From contig NZ_JXZC01000008.1 in assembly GCF_000935355.1 (NCBI RefSeq), forward strand, positions 83,196 to 147,195: 64,000 nt of DNA. Reading direction: 5' to 3'. Under the pieces are notes generated by a model. That model ran no database searches, had not been told where the DNA came from, and saw nothing but the letters and a program-made list of their open reading frames with translations. This DNA is from Rossellomorea aquimaris. Its GTDB lineage: Bacteria > Bacillota > Bacilli > Bacillales > Bacillaceae_B. A program made the translations under genes and the position numbers. Shown here in pieces: positions 1 through 8,657 of the stretch. Position 1 is the first letter of the stretch; each line of letters starts with the position of its first letter.

Positions 1-45
1 AGGGTGCAATAAATCAAAAGTTCCATAAGTTATTATGTTTTTCAT
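1..45 (-). CDS. TagD-like cytidylyltransferase, 5' end only
   Basis: Only the first 15 codons are in the window and the gene runs off the left edge. They read MKNIITYGTFDLLHP, which matches the start of glycerol-3-phosphate cytidylyltransferases (TagD/TarD), where the following residues complete the HxGH nucleotide-binding signature. An AGGAGG lies at 51-56, six bases before the ATG, and overlaps the stop of the upstream sugar transferase gene, so it is probably co-transcribed with it. Such enzymes make CDP-glycerol for wall teichoic acid or glycerol-phosphate-decorated polysaccharide; which of these applies here cannot be seen. Confidence 0.7.
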   Translation of the reverse strand, partial: MKNIITYGTFDLLHP

Positions 46-54
46 CTTTTCCTC

Positions 55-741
55 CTAGTAGGCATCATTTGATCCAAATAAAACTTTAATAGTTTTTAAC
101 ATTATCTTAATATCTAAATAAATATTTTGTGATTTAATATATTGTATATCAAGTTCAACCATTTCTTTGAATTGAATATTACTTCTCCCGCTAACCTGCC
201 ATAGACCAGTACATCCTGGAGTTACCAATAATCTTTGCATGTCATACTCAGAATATACTTTAACTTCTCTAGGAAGTGGAGGACGTGGTCCAACCAAACT
301 CATGTCACCTTTTAAGACATTCACTAGTTGAGGAAGTTCATCGATACTGGTCTTACGAATAAACTTACCAACTGCTGTAATTCTAGGATCATCTTTCATT
401 TTAAACATTGCGCCTTCAATTTCATTGTGCTTTAACAACTTTTCTAATCTCGCTTCTGCATCTGTAACCATAGAGCGAAACTTATACATATTAAATTCTT
501 TTCCATTTTTACCTACTCTTTTTTGGGAAAAGAGTATTTTACCTTTAGGGTCTTCTATTTTTATCGCAAGTGAGACTATTATGAATAATCCTAATAATAT
601 AATTATTCCTATTGAAGCTCCTAATATATCTATTATTCTTTTTAACCTTAGGTTCCTTGGTGATTGATTTCTTAAGTTTTTATTTATTTGTTGATCACTT
701 TGTTCAATTGACAGTTTGTTACCTTCTAGTAAAGTATTCAC
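55..741 (-). CDS. Undecaprenyl-phosphate sugar phosphotransferase
   Basis: A 228-residue bacterial sugar transferase (PF02397, WcaJ/TuaA/EpsL type). It would transfer a sugar-1-phosphate from a nucleotide sugar to undecaprenyl phosphate at the inner face of the membrane, the first step of a polysaccharide repeat unit. One hydrophobic segment spans residues 37-60. The family motifs KFRSM (87-91), DELPQL (134-139), SLVGPRP (148-154) and the [14 protein letters not shown] block (174-187) are all present. The start is GTG at 741, with AGAGGTG six bases upstream, and overlaps the galU stop (GTGA). The sugar substrate cannot be read from sequence; proximity to galU suggests a glucose-derived nucleotide sugar, which is inference. 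Confidence 0.88.
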   Translation of the reverse strand: MNTLLEGNKLSIEQSDQQINKNLRNQSPRNLRLKRIIDILGASIGIIILLGLFIIVSLAIKIEDPKGKILFSQKRVGKNGKEFNMYKFRSMVTDAEARLEKLLKHNEIEGAMFKMKDDPRITAVGKFIRKTSIDELPQLVNVLKGDMSLVGPRPPLPREVKVYSEYDMQRLLVTPGCTGLWQVSGRSNIQFKEMVELDIQYIKSQNIYLDIKIMLKTIKVLFGSNDAY

Positions 742-1634
742 TGTATCACCTCTGATTTTTCCAGTTCTTCAGCTATAAGGGTTTTAATAAAACTCAAAAC
801 TTCTAACCTTATATCTTCGTGTTTCAAAGCAAATTCAATTGAGGTTTGTATAAATCCTAGCTTTTCCCCAACATCATACCTTTTACCAATAAAATCGAGA
901 GCATATACATGCTGAATTTGATTAAGTTTCTGTATAGCATCTGTTAATTGAATTTCTCCTCCAGCTCCAGTTTCCTGAATAGCTAAGTATTTAAAGATTT
1001 CTGGGGTTAAAACATAACGTCCCATAATAGCTAAATTAGATGGTGCAGTACCTGGCTTAGGCTTCTCTACGAATTGTTCTACTTGATAAAGACGATTATT
1101 TTTTGTGGATGGATCAATGATCCCATAACGATGTGTTTGTTCATTGCTAATTGTTTGTACCCCTATAACCGATGAATGTGTTTTTTCATATTGATCAATT
1201 AATTGGCGTAAACAAGGTACATCACTTTGGACAATATCGTCTCCTAGTAATACAGCAAACGGTTCATCTCCAATAAAATTTCTAGCGCACCACACAGCAT
1301 GTCCTAAGCCTTTAGGTTCTTTTTGTCGAATATAATGAATATTCGCTAAATCATTTGAATATTGAACCTTTTCTAATAATTCTATCTTTCCTTTTTCAGA
1401 TAGGTTTCTTTCAAGCTCAGGAGCCTTATCAAAATGGTCTTCAATGGCTCTTTTCCCTTTACCTGTTACAATAATAATATCTTCAATCCCAGACGCAATT
1501 GCTTCCTCAACTATGTATTGAATTGTAGGTTTATCTACAATTGGCAACATTTCTTTTGGCATAGCCTTAGTGGCAGGTAGAAATCTTGTACCTAATCCTG
1601 CTGCAGGGATGATAGCTTTTCTTACTTTTTTCAA
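738..1634 (-). CDS. galU: UTP-glucose-1-phosphate uridylyltransferase
   Basis: Makes UDP-glucose from UTP and glucose-1-phosphate for exopolysaccharide, teichoic acid glucosylation and glycolipid synthesis. The N-terminal nucleotide-binding signature [18 protein letters not shown] and the conserved [15 protein letters not shown] stretch are those of GalU/GtaB. The open frame extends to an ATG at 1682, adding 16 residues that the family lacks. I prefer TTG at 1634 because AAGGGGG lies about eight bases upstream and the product then begins [13 protein letters not shown], as in B. subtilis GtaB (298 residues here). The stop overlaps the start of the sugar transferase by four bases. The leader carries a long palindrome (1688-1734). 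Confidence 0.93.
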   Translation of the reverse strand: MKKVRKAIIPAAGLGTRFLPATKAMPKEMLPIVDKPTIQYIVEEAIASGIEDIIIVTGKGKRAIEDHFDKAPELERNLSEKGKIELLEKVQYSNDLANIHYIRQKEPKGLGHAVWCARNFIGDEPFAVLLGDDIVQSDVPCLRQLIDQYEKTHSSVIGVQTISNEQTHRYGIIDPSTKNNRLYQVEQFVEKPKPGTAPSNLAIMGRYVLTPEIFKYLAIQETGAGGEIQLTDAIQKLNQIQHVYALDFIGKRYDVGEKLGFIQTSIEFALKHEDIRLEVLSFIKTLIAEELEKSEVIQ

Positions 1635-1687
1635 TTTGAAATCCCCCTTGATTTTCTTTTGAAGGTGTTTTGCTAACGACATAATAA

Positions 1688-1734
1688 ATACCTAATGAAA
1701 AAACACCATTTCCAAATGTTTTTTCATTAGGTAT
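1688..1734. repeat. 18-bp perfect inverted repeat in galU leader
   Basis: ATACCTAATGAAAAAACA at 1688-1705 is exactly mirrored at 1717-1734, with an 11-base spacer. It sits 54 bases upstream of the TTG start of galU. The stem is AT-rich and is not followed by a T-run in the direction of galU, so it is not a classical terminator. It could be an operator, an RNA structure in the leader, or the end of a lost mobile element. Confidence 0.75.
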
Positions 1735-2016
1735 CCAATTGGAACCTGAACCAACTTATGTATAAAGCGTTTACATTATTTTTCTTTACTCTTGTTTAAT
1801 AAAATAGTAAATGTGGGCATCTAACCCTTCCTCACATCCCACCATTGACGACGAGCGTCTAAGGCGAAGCTTTTCTTCACCCACGGCGTGACCGAGTACC
1901 TCCAATGATAATGGTAAGGAGACATTCCCAAAATTCTACTGTTGTCTGTGTGCAACTTTCTGTTCCTTATTTACCAACGACAATAGTACCTTAGGATTAC
2001 CTGTATCTTGATTTAA
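1735..2016. other. Intergenic gap between phosphatase and galU; no intact gene
   Basis: No plausible start with a ribosome-binding site was found. On the minus strand the stretch 1998-1935 reads in one frame as NPKVLLSLVNKEQKVAHRQQ before a stop. A second frame-open stretch follows around 1925-1800. Composition is more GC-rich near 1840-1890 than in the flanks. This may be the decayed end of an older gene or element, but I recognise neither. Confidence 0.35.
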
Positions 2017-2784
2017 TCAGAAGATTCCTAGGAACTTCTTCTTCTTGATCAATTCAGGTATTTCTTTATAAATGTTTTTTCCATCGACCAGCAATTCTGC
2101 ATTTTCCGTAAAGTAATAGACCATGTCTATTCCGTACTTTTTCTCTATATAGTCCATCGCTTCTTCCATTTTGAAGGTGCGATTGCGTATGTTATGAGCG
2201 TCTGATGCGATGAAGTGTGTCAGGTTGGCTTGGATCATTTGCTGTGAGAACTTCTGGATGTTCTTGCCGAAGTACCCTGTAAGGCTGGAGGCTGTCAGTT
2301 GCGTTGCGGCGCCCCCTTGTACAAGCTTGTAAAGTTTATCCGGTCGTTCGATCAGCTCTGCATTCCGTTCGGGATGAACGATGACAGGGGTAAGGCCTGC
2401 TACCTGAATATCGTAGAGAAGCTTTTCCGCGTATCTTGGAACTGAACTTGAAGGGAATTCAATAAAAAGATATTGAGATACGTGATTCAGCGGTAAGATG
2501 TCACCCTTTTGGTAATCTTCTAAAATCTCACCATAAACGCGGCACTCTTGACCCGGAAGAACTTCAAGGTTGATGCCTTCTTCTCTTAAGCGATTATTTA
2601 CTTCTTTTACTAGTGGAAGGATGTCCGACTTCACGTTGTCGTATTTTCCATTACGATGATGAGGAGTCGCAATGATTGTATGGATCCCTTCTGAGACAGC
2701 TTGTTTTGCCATGTCGATACTATCGTAGATCGTATTGGCTCCATCGTCTATCCCGGGCAGGATATGGCTATGAATGTCAATCAT
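2017..2784 (-). CDS. ywqE: Tyrosine-protein phosphatase, PHP type (CpsB/YwqE)
   Basis: A 255-residue manganese-dependent protein tyrosine phosphatase of the PHP superfamily that dephosphorylates the bacterial tyrosine kinase encoded next to it and so controls polysaccharide export. Metal-binding motifs are at HSH (5-7), PHH (41-43), E80, HPER (137-140) and DAH (195-197). GGAGGGG lies upstream of the ATG at 2784. It is the third gene of a modulator-kinase-phosphatase set in the ywqC-ywqD-ywqE order of B. subtilis. The 104-base gap to the kinase gene shows no obvious terminator. The downstream gap to galU is 382 bases, so galU may have its own promoter. Confidence 0.9.
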   Translation of the reverse strand: MIDIHSHILPGIDDGANTIYDSIDMAKQAVSEGIHTIIATPHHRNGKYDNVKSDILPLVKEVNNRLREEGINLEVLPGQECRVYGEILEDYQKGDILPLNHVSQYLFIEFPSSSVPRYAEKLLYDIQVAGLTPVIVHPERNAELIERPDKLYKLVQGGAATQLTASSLTGYFGKNIQKFSQQMIQANLTHFIASDAHNIRNRTFKMEEAMDYIEKKYGIDMVYYFTENAELLVDGKNIYKEIPELIKKKKFLGIF

Positions 2785-2888
2785 TACTAACCCCTCCTCT
2801 TTCTAGTTCTTTCGACTTAATTTTACACCGAATACCATTTTACACCACTAGGTATATTTGTAAAGGGGTGAATTTTGTCGAATGCGGA

Positions 2889-3596
2889 TTAATTTCCGTA
2901 GTAATAATAATAATCTGTTTCTGACGCTTTTTTATTATTTAGTACACAACCAAGTAGTTTTCCTTTTGCCGATTGTAAAAGTTCCTTCGCTTTCTTTGCT
3001 GGTTCCATTTCCGTCTTTCCGCTTGAAACGACAAGGATGCTTCCATGACATTGATTCGCCATAATTTGGGCATCTGTTACGACCAGTACGGGTGGCGTAT
3101 CAAAGATGATCAGGTCATACTCTTCATAAGCATCGACAAAGAATTGCTGCATCGCCCTTGAACTTAATAGCTCCGCTGGATTCGGTGGTACCGGACCGCT
3201 TGACAGAATATGAAGTTTGTCCACTCCGCTGTCTTTAACGGCTTCCTTTAGAGTCACTTGTCTCGATAAAATATTCGTTAGTCCTGTCGTGTTAGGGAAG
3301 TTAAACGTATAGTGAACCGTTGGCTTTCTCATATCTGAATCAACAAGGAGGACCGTCTTACCCTGTTGAGCAAAGACTACCGCTAAGTTTGCGGCCGTCG
3401 TAGACTTCCCTTCCCCTGGACCTGCAGAAGTAACCATGATCGAACGGTATTCCTGATCGACGGATGAGAATTGGATATTCGTACGGATCGTACGGAATTG
3501 CTCCGACACCGGAGACTTAGGATTCGCTTTCGCGATGAGCTTACGTATATTTGCGTTCATTGATTTCTTCTGTTTATTAAACACCGACACTTTCAC
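2889..3596 (-). CDS. ywqD: Bacterial tyrosine kinase (CpsD/PtkA family)
   Basis: A 235-residue cytoplasmic BY-kinase. It has Walker A SAGPGEGKST (57-66), Walker A' LLVDSDMRKP (83-92) and Walker B LIIFDTPPV (161-169). The C-terminal autophosphorylation cluster is five consecutive tyrosines (229-233). It needs the membrane modulator encoded just upstream for activity. The start is GTG at 3596, 20 bases inside the upstream gene's 3' end, with AGAGGTG before it, implying translational coupling. A later in-frame ATG (residue 13) is possible. The kinase/phosphatase pair regulates polysaccharide polymerisation and UDP-glucose enzymes in related species. Confidence 0.92.
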   Translation of the reverse strand: MKVSVFNKQKKSMNANIRKLIAKANPKSPVSEQFRTIRTNIQFSSVDQEYRSIMVTSAGPGEGKSTTAANLAVVFAQQGKTVLLVDSDMRKPTVHYTFNFPNTTGLTNILSRQVTLKEAVKDSGVDKLHILSSGPVPPNPAELLSSRAMQQFFVDAYEEYDLIIFDTPPVLVVTDAQIMANQCHGSILVVSSGKTEMEPAKKAKELLQSAKGKLLGCVLNNKKASETDYYYYYGN

Positions 3597-4323
3597 CTCT
3601 GCGTCTTGACGTTCTTTCCTGGCGATGAGCTACCTTCTGAAATTCACTGTCTGTGATCGTCGGGATTACACCTAGTACAGGGAGCTCGAGACCTTTTTCG
3701 ATATCTTGCTCTGTTTTGACTGTGTTGTCCAAGAATTCTAATAAGAATGCAAGTCCTACACCTGCCATTAATCCGACTACTAGTGCAATCGCAATATTTA
3801 ATAATGGCTGAGGTTTAATCGGAGATGGGTTTTCTCCTAGTTCCGCCTTTGCAAGGATGCTCACATTATCGACGTTCATGATTTTCACAATTTCGGTTTG
3901 AAAGACTTCAGCAATCTTATTCGCGATAGCCGCAGCTTGTTTGGGGTCTTCATCCTGCACGGAGATGTTCACAACTTGTGAATCCTTTTCACTTTGAACC
4001 GTTACTTTTTCATTTAGAGCCCCAGTCGTCATATCTAACTTAAGATCATCAATAACGATATCAAGAATAGCCGGGCTCTTCATAATGACATTATACGTAT
4101 TGATTAACTGCAGGTTGGTTTGCACTTCCCCTACATTAAATGACTGTTGGTCGTCTTTCGATTTATTCACGAGCAATTGAGTGGACGATTGATAGATTGG
4201 TGTGAGGACAAAATAGCTAATGGCCGCACTTACCAATACTGCCATAAGGGTCAGTATGATGATGAGACTCATGCGTTTCTTCAACGTCTGAATGAGCTCT
4301 TTTAAACTGATGGTTTCTTCCAT
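3577..4323 (-). CDS. ywqC: Polysaccharide chain-length/kinase modulator (Wzz, TkmA-like)
   Basis: A 248-residue Wzz-domain membrane protein with two membrane segments (about 20-41 and 175-196) around a large extracellular coiled region, and the proline-rich NPSPIKPQP (165-173) just before the second segment. This architecture is that of Gram-positive CapA/YwqC/TkmA proteins, which activate the partner tyrosine kinase through a short cytoplasmic tail. The tail here is Arg-rich. It is the first gene of the minus-strand set; a TATAAT-like hexamer (4365-4370 on the complement) lies about 45 bases upstream of the start but its -35 is weak. Confidence 0.9.
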   Translation of the reverse strand: MEETISLKELIQTLKKRMSLIIILTLMAVLVSAAISYFVLTPIYQSSTQLLVNKSKDDQQSFNVGEVQTNLQLINTYNVIMKSPAILDIVIDDLKLDMTTGALNEKVTVQSEKDSQVVNISVQDEDPKQAAAIANKIAEVFQTEIVKIMNVDNVSILAKAELGENPSPIKPQPLLNIAIALVVGLMAGVGLAFLLEFLDNTVKTEQDIEKGLELPVLGVIPTITDSEFQKVAHRQERTSRRRGESVGV

Positions 4324-4526
4324 GATAGCCTCCTAAATTTCTTCAAAAATAAAAATCTCGTCATATTATATCATAAGTTCTTGTTATTTTTAGGGAATCT
4401 TGTCATAATTTTAATAGAATTGAAATCTTTTGTTACATATCTATTAAACAACAGATTGTTTATTATTGGAAGGGCTAATCGTAATTGGTTCAATTTTCCA
4501 AGTTCATTAATCATAGGAGGTTCGTA

Positions 4527-5324
4527 ATGAAAAAGGTCTTTATTTTTTTCCTACTTATATTATGTGGTGGGGTTATTGTGTATGGAAATCTTCACTGGAA
4601 GTCGATGACGCCGAGCTCTACATCTGCCGATTCGTCTACAAGTCCTGAGAAAAAACAGCAATCTGATAAGAGTGATTCATCATCCCTTGGAACAGAAGAA
4701 GGGGAGTATCTATCTATTACAGTCAATTGGCCGGAAGATGCCCGTTCCCTCTATAAAGAAAAGCTGGGAGCTGAAGAACCCTTTAAAATTGTACTGATGG
4801 GGTCGCCCGAAATGGATTCCATTGAAGAGGGATGGAACGATAAGGTAGCGGACGCTTTAGAAGATGAGTATGGGGACACGGTTTCCATTGAAAGTCTTTC
4901 CTTTGAAACCAATACACTTGAGTTCGTGCGTGAGGAAAGATATGAAGAAGTAGGGAAACTACAGCCTGGGCTCGTCATTTTTGAGCCGTTCGTCTTTAAA
5001 GATAATGGAAATGTGATGATTGAAGACTCACTTCAGAGCATTGACACCATAATGGAAGAAGTAAAAGAAGTATCACCCGGGGCTTCTTTTGCACTTACAC
5101 CTCCCCAGCCTATTTATCAGCCTAAAAATTATGCTGTACAAGTGTCTCAAATCCAGGAATACGCAGAAGAGAATGATATTCCGTTTATCGACCACTGGTC
5201 CAACTGGCCCGATGTAGAAGATGAAGAGATCAAAACGTATTTGGATGATGTCAGCAGTCCGAACGAGCAGGGACACACCGCCTGGGCCAAAGGAATCATT
5301 GACTTCCTGGTAGAAAAGGAATAA
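4527..5324 (+). CDS. SGNH/GDSL-like secreted or membrane-anchored hydrolase
   Basis: A 265-residue protein with an N-terminal hydrophobic segment (about 3-20), a Ser/Thr/Lys-rich linker (28-58) and a globular domain. The domain resembles small SGNH hydrolases: VLMGSPEMDS near residue 90 would be the nucleophile block and SPNEQGHTAWA near the C-terminus the catalytic His block. The block match is weak, so enzymatic activity is inferred. The start at 4527 follows AGGAGG (4515-4520) by six bases; the open frame begins 42 bases earlier without such a site. It is divergent from the polysaccharide genes, so a role in modifying surface polymer is possible but unproven. Confidence 0.6.
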   Translation: MKKVFIFFLLILCGGVIVYGNLHWKSMTPSSTSADSSTSPEKKQQSDKSDSSSLGTEEGEYLSITVNWPEDARSLYKEKLGAEEPFKIVLMGSPEMDSIEEGWNDKVADALEDEYGDTVSIESLSFETNTLEFVREERYEEVGKLQPGLVIFEPFVFKDNGNVMIEDSLQSIDTIMEEVKEVSPGASFALTPPQPIYQPKNYAVQVSQIQEYAEENDIPFIDHWSNWPDVEDEEIKTYLDDVSSPNEQGHTAWAKGIIDFLVEKE

Positions 5325-5423
5325 TTTTTTACTATTTTAGGAATAATTTAGTTTTTTCCACCAAATTATGTGATAAAATGACGGTATTATCTATCAAACT
5401 ATGACAATAAAGGAGAAGTGTAC

Positions 5424-6677
5424 GTGAAAAAGACATTGGTTTCTGTAGCAGCTACGGCTGTTCTCTCGTCTTCGTTTGTTAGCTATGCCTCGGCAAACAC
5501 TCACAAGGTGGAATCAGGCGACTCCCTTTGGCTGATCGCAAACAAATATGACACAAGCGTTGCCAACTTGAAGAGTTGGAACAAGCTGCAGTCGGAAATG
5601 ATTTTCCCTAATCAGGTATTGAAGGTTGCCGCGAGTGGTGCACAAGCTCCACAAGCACTAGCACCGCCTAAGCAGGACTCAGGTCAATCCTCTGCTAAAA
5701 CGTACACAATCAAGTCCGGAGATACATTAGGACAGATTGCCGGCAAGCATTCGATTTCCCTTGCTGATTTAATGAGCTGGAACGGATTGAAAAATCATTT
5801 GATCTATCCCGGGCAAGTGTTGAAAGTGTCGAAATCAGGTACCCAGCCTGCCCCTACAAGTCCGGCACCCGCTCCGGCTCCTCCCAAACAAGACGGTTCG
5901 ATGACAAGTTATTCAGTGAAATCTGGTGATACCTTGTCTCATATCGGTATGAAGTTTGGTGTGACGGTAGCCCAACTAAAAAGTTGGAATGGACTTTCGA
6001 GTGATTTCCTATCGGTCGGACAAGTCCTGAAAGTGTCTAAATCAGGGGTTAAACCGGCACCTGTCAGTCCGGCACCGGCACAGCATGCTCCGCCTAAACC
6101 GAACAGCTCCATGACAAGCTATACCGTTAAGTCGGGAGATACCCTGTCTCATATCGGTGCAACATTCGGTGTAAGCGTGAGTGACTTAAGAAGTTGGAAC
6201 GATCTTTCCAGCGATTTCCTGCGCATCGGACAGGTACTGAAGGTGAAGGGAACGCCTCAGGTAGTCAAGCCTCCTGCAGCACCGGCACCAAGCCAATCTT
6301 CGTCCTTTTCCGTTGATAAATTATTAAGTGAGGCAACGTCTCATATGGGAACCCCTTATGTGTGGGGAGGCTCATCGGCCAGCGGCTTTGATTGCAGCGG
6401 CTTCATCTATTATGTCTTTAAAGAAGCCGGAGCAGGTAGTGTAAAGCGTTTATCCAGCGAAGGGTACTACAGCCGCTCCTATTACGTGAATACCCCTCAG
6501 CCGGGTGACCTTGTATTCTTCGAAAATACATATAAAAAAGGCATTTCTCACTTAGGCATTTATTTAGGAAACAATGAATTCATCCATGCCGGGGACAACG
6601 GCGTCCAGGTTACCAGTTTGAGTAACTCTTATTGGAAATCGAAGTTTGATGGTTTTAAGAGATTTTATGAATTGTAG
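5424..6677 (+). CDS. Cell-wall D,L-endopeptidase, four LysM plus NlpC/P60
   Basis: A secreted peptidoglycan hydrolase of the LytE/CwlS/LytF type. A signal peptide ends near ASA (residue 24). Four LysM repeats follow, each of the form YxVKSGDTLxxI...LKSWNxL...GQVLKV, separated by Pro/Ala-rich linkers. The C-terminal NlpC/P60 domain has Cys in FDCSGFIYY and His in ISHLGIYLG and FIHAGD. The start is taken as GTG at 5424 because AGGAG at 5411-5415 is well placed; GTG at 5418 is the alternative. Repeats three and four are nearly identical, which suggests recent internal duplication. A strong bidirectional terminator follows. Confidence 0.92.
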   Translation: MKKTLVSVAATAVLSSSFVSYASANTHKVESGDSLWLIANKYDTSVANLKSWNKLQSEMIFPNQVLKVAASGAQAPQALAPPKQDSGQSSAKTYTIKSGDTLGQIAGKHSISLADLMSWNGLKNHLIYPGQVLKVSKSGTQPAPTSPAPAPAPPKQDGSMTSYSVKSGDTLSHIGMKFGVTVAQLKSWNGLSSDFLSVGQVLKVSKSGVKPAPVSPAPAQHAPPKPNSSMTSYTVKSGDTLSHIGATFGVSVSDLRSWNDLSSDFLRIGQVLKVKGTPQVVKPPAAPAPSQSSSFSVDKLLSEATSHMGTPYVWGGSSASGFDCSGFIYYVFKEAGAGSVKRLSSEGYYSRSYYVNTPQPGDLVFFENTYKKGISHLGIYLGNNEFIHAGDNGVQVTSLSNSYWKSKFDGFKRFYEL

Positions 6678-6683
6678 AAGAGT

Positions 6684-6719
6684 AGAACCCGATGACACAT
6701 ATGTCACCGGGTTCTTTTT
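6684..6719. terminator. Bidirectional terminator between LysM-NlpC gene and CAP gene
   Basis: AGAACCCG...CGGGTTCT hairpin with a TGACA/TGTCA inner stem, followed by a T-run on the plus strand. The two convergent genes share it; the CAP gene stop lies within it. Confidence 0.8.
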
Positions 6720-8457
6720 ATGGTGTATAGAAATCCTGCGTATAATAAACTCCGTACTCACCGCCGAAGTATACGCCTGCACCCAGCTTTTTGAAGAGGG
6801 GGCTTAGGATGTTCTGACGATGGCCGGGTGAATTGACCCAGGCATCGTGGACAGCGATGGCATTGAACTGACCCGCTGCGATGTTTTCCCCTGCTGATGA
6901 GTAAGAGATGCCAGCCTGGTCCATTCTCTGAAAGGAGGATAGACCATCCGGGTTATCATGACTGAAGAAGTTTCTTGTCGCCATGTCTTTGCTGTGGGCT
7001 CTCGCGACCTCCTGAGCTTTAGTATCTGACTGGAGGGGAGCCACCAAATGTCGTGCCCGTAATGCATTTGCCTGGTCGAGGATCTGTTTTTCCATGCTGT
7101 TTCTAAGTTCGGTGATGTTCACGTCCGGATTGGTTATCGTAAAATCGTCTCTCTTGATTAAGATGCCGGAAAGTGTATTCCCATCATTTTTATCATAATA
7201 GGTGCGAATAAGCATTTCATCGTAATCATAGTCGTTTGCCTGGTTGTGACTGGCTCCTATGTGATTCAATTTGGTTTCTACTTCTGTTTTGCTAAGACCA
7301 AGCTTAAGTCCGGATTGTGACACCCAGCTATCCGAGTTTGAATAGACCGCCACAACGATCCCTTTAAATACACCGTATTGGATGTACTTCTTGGGATCTT
7401 TATTATAAACATACCAATCAAAGTTGAATCTGCTTTCATCGATTCGTTGTGGATCACCTAAGGTAGAGCGAAGGAATTCTTTAGTGGCGTTGACATGAAC
7501 TCCTTGGAAACGAAACTCTTCCAGGCTTCCAGTTAACTTTTCCTCGACACCTGATGAAACGGCGTTGATCCCCCCAAGAATTCCGAATGAGTCATAAGAA
7601 TGAACCAGACTTTTTATTGGTGAAGGAACAGCCTCTTTCTTCACTAATAATATAGGTGCGTTTTCTTTCGCTGCCAGTACAGAACCCGATAAGGCGTCTG
7701 CGAAGTTTGTTCCCGTGGCTACATAAGCCTTGTTTTCTCCCATCGTAAGCCCTTCTATGATGTTCTTTGCCGTTTCATAGCGATCGATTCCGCCATACCT
7801 GATCGTGTCGGGGAGCTTTGATTCAATATTCGCAGAAATCACTCCGTTACCTCCGACTAGAATGGTCTCTAGTTTCTGCTCTGTTACCTTTAGGGTGGAC
7901 GACGGTAGAGAGTTGGTTTCCGTCAACACAATCGGGATGCCATGTTTGGCGGCATATGGAGCCACTGCCAGTGCATCCGGAAAGTTCCGTCCGTTGGCCA
8001 CAATAGCCTTCTTGGAAGGTAAGTAGCTGGCGATCTTGGCAGCCGTTTGGAAACGGTCGTCGCCTCCGACCCTTGTAATCTCGATATCATTCTTTTTCAA
8101 TTCGGTTTCAATGGTTGCATCGATTGCGCCGGTTCCACCTAATATGTAGATACGCTTTGCCTGTAAACGCTGAATTTCCTCCCTTGTTTCAGAAGGCAGT
8201 CGGTTTTTGTAGGTTAATAGAATTGGAGCTCCCATTTTATACGCTAGCGGTCCCCCTGCAAGGGCATCGGGAAACGTTTGTCCATTTGCAAGGACCACCG
8301 TGTCAGATTGATCCCATCCCCATAATGAAATCTGCACAGCTGTATCAAAGCGATTCTCTCCACTGATCCGGTTTACATTTGCCTTTGCTGTGTCCAGTTT
8401 TACCAGACTGAATGCAAGGATGATGAGTAAAATGGTTATGCCGGTTTTTTTAATCAA
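6718..8457 (-). CDS. Surface protein: three CWB2 repeats plus CAP domain
   Basis: A 579-residue secreted protein. After a signal peptide (to about residue 26) there are three cell wall-binding type 2 repeats (PF04122; FDTAVQISL, FPDALAGGPLA, ILGGTGAI and equivalents to about residue 310). A CAP-associated middle domain follows (about 315-440), then a C-terminal CAP/SCP domain (about 460-575) with HSKDMATRNFFSHDNP and GENIAAG. CWB2 modules bind anionic wall polymers; CAP domains of Bacillus (YlbC/YkwD-like) are widespread but their activity is unclear. The start codon is TTG at 8457 with GGGAGGGG upstream. It is convergent with the LysM endopeptidase gene and divergent from the LCP gene, placing it in a wall-biogenesis cluster. 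Confidence 0.9.
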   Translation of the reverse strand: MIKKTGITILLIILAFSLVKLDTAKANVNRISGENRFDTAVQISLWGWDQSDTVVLANGQTFPDALAGGPLAYKMGAPILLTYKNRLPSETREEIQRLQAKRIYILGGTGAIDATIETELKKNDIEITRVGGDDRFQTAAKIASYLPSKKAIVANGRNFPDALAVAPYAAKHGIPIVLTETNSLPSSTLKVTEQKLETILVGGNGVISANIESKLPDTIRYGGIDRYETAKNIIEGLTMGENKAYVATGTNFADALSGSVLAAKENAPILLVKKEAVPSPIKSLVHSYDSFGILGGINAVSSGVEEKLTGSLEEFRFQGVHVNATKEFLRSTLGDPQRIDESRFNFDWYVYNKDPKKYIQYGVFKGIVVAVYSNSDSWVSQSGLKLGLSKTEVETKLNHIGASHNQANDYDYDEMLIRTYYDKNDGNTLSGILIKRDDFTITNPDVNITELRNSMEKQILDQANALRARHLVAPLQSDTKAQEVARAHSKDMATRNFFSHDNPDGLSSFQRMDQAGISYSSAGENIAAGQFNAIAVHDAWVNSPGHRQNILSPLFKKLGAGVYFGGEYGVYYTQDFYTP

Positions 8458-8657
8458 ATGATCCCCTCCCTATTTTATTCTCCATTATTATAATACCAAA
8501 TAAATCCAAGTATTTGAGTATCAGTCGACAATTCATTCCTGTATTCTGATACTTCTGACAGAAAGAGACAAAATTTTACTAATGTATTCCCTTTTGCCGT
8601 CATTTCTAGTATATTTTTCTTATGTGTAAAATTTATTATTTATAGGTGGGAAACATT

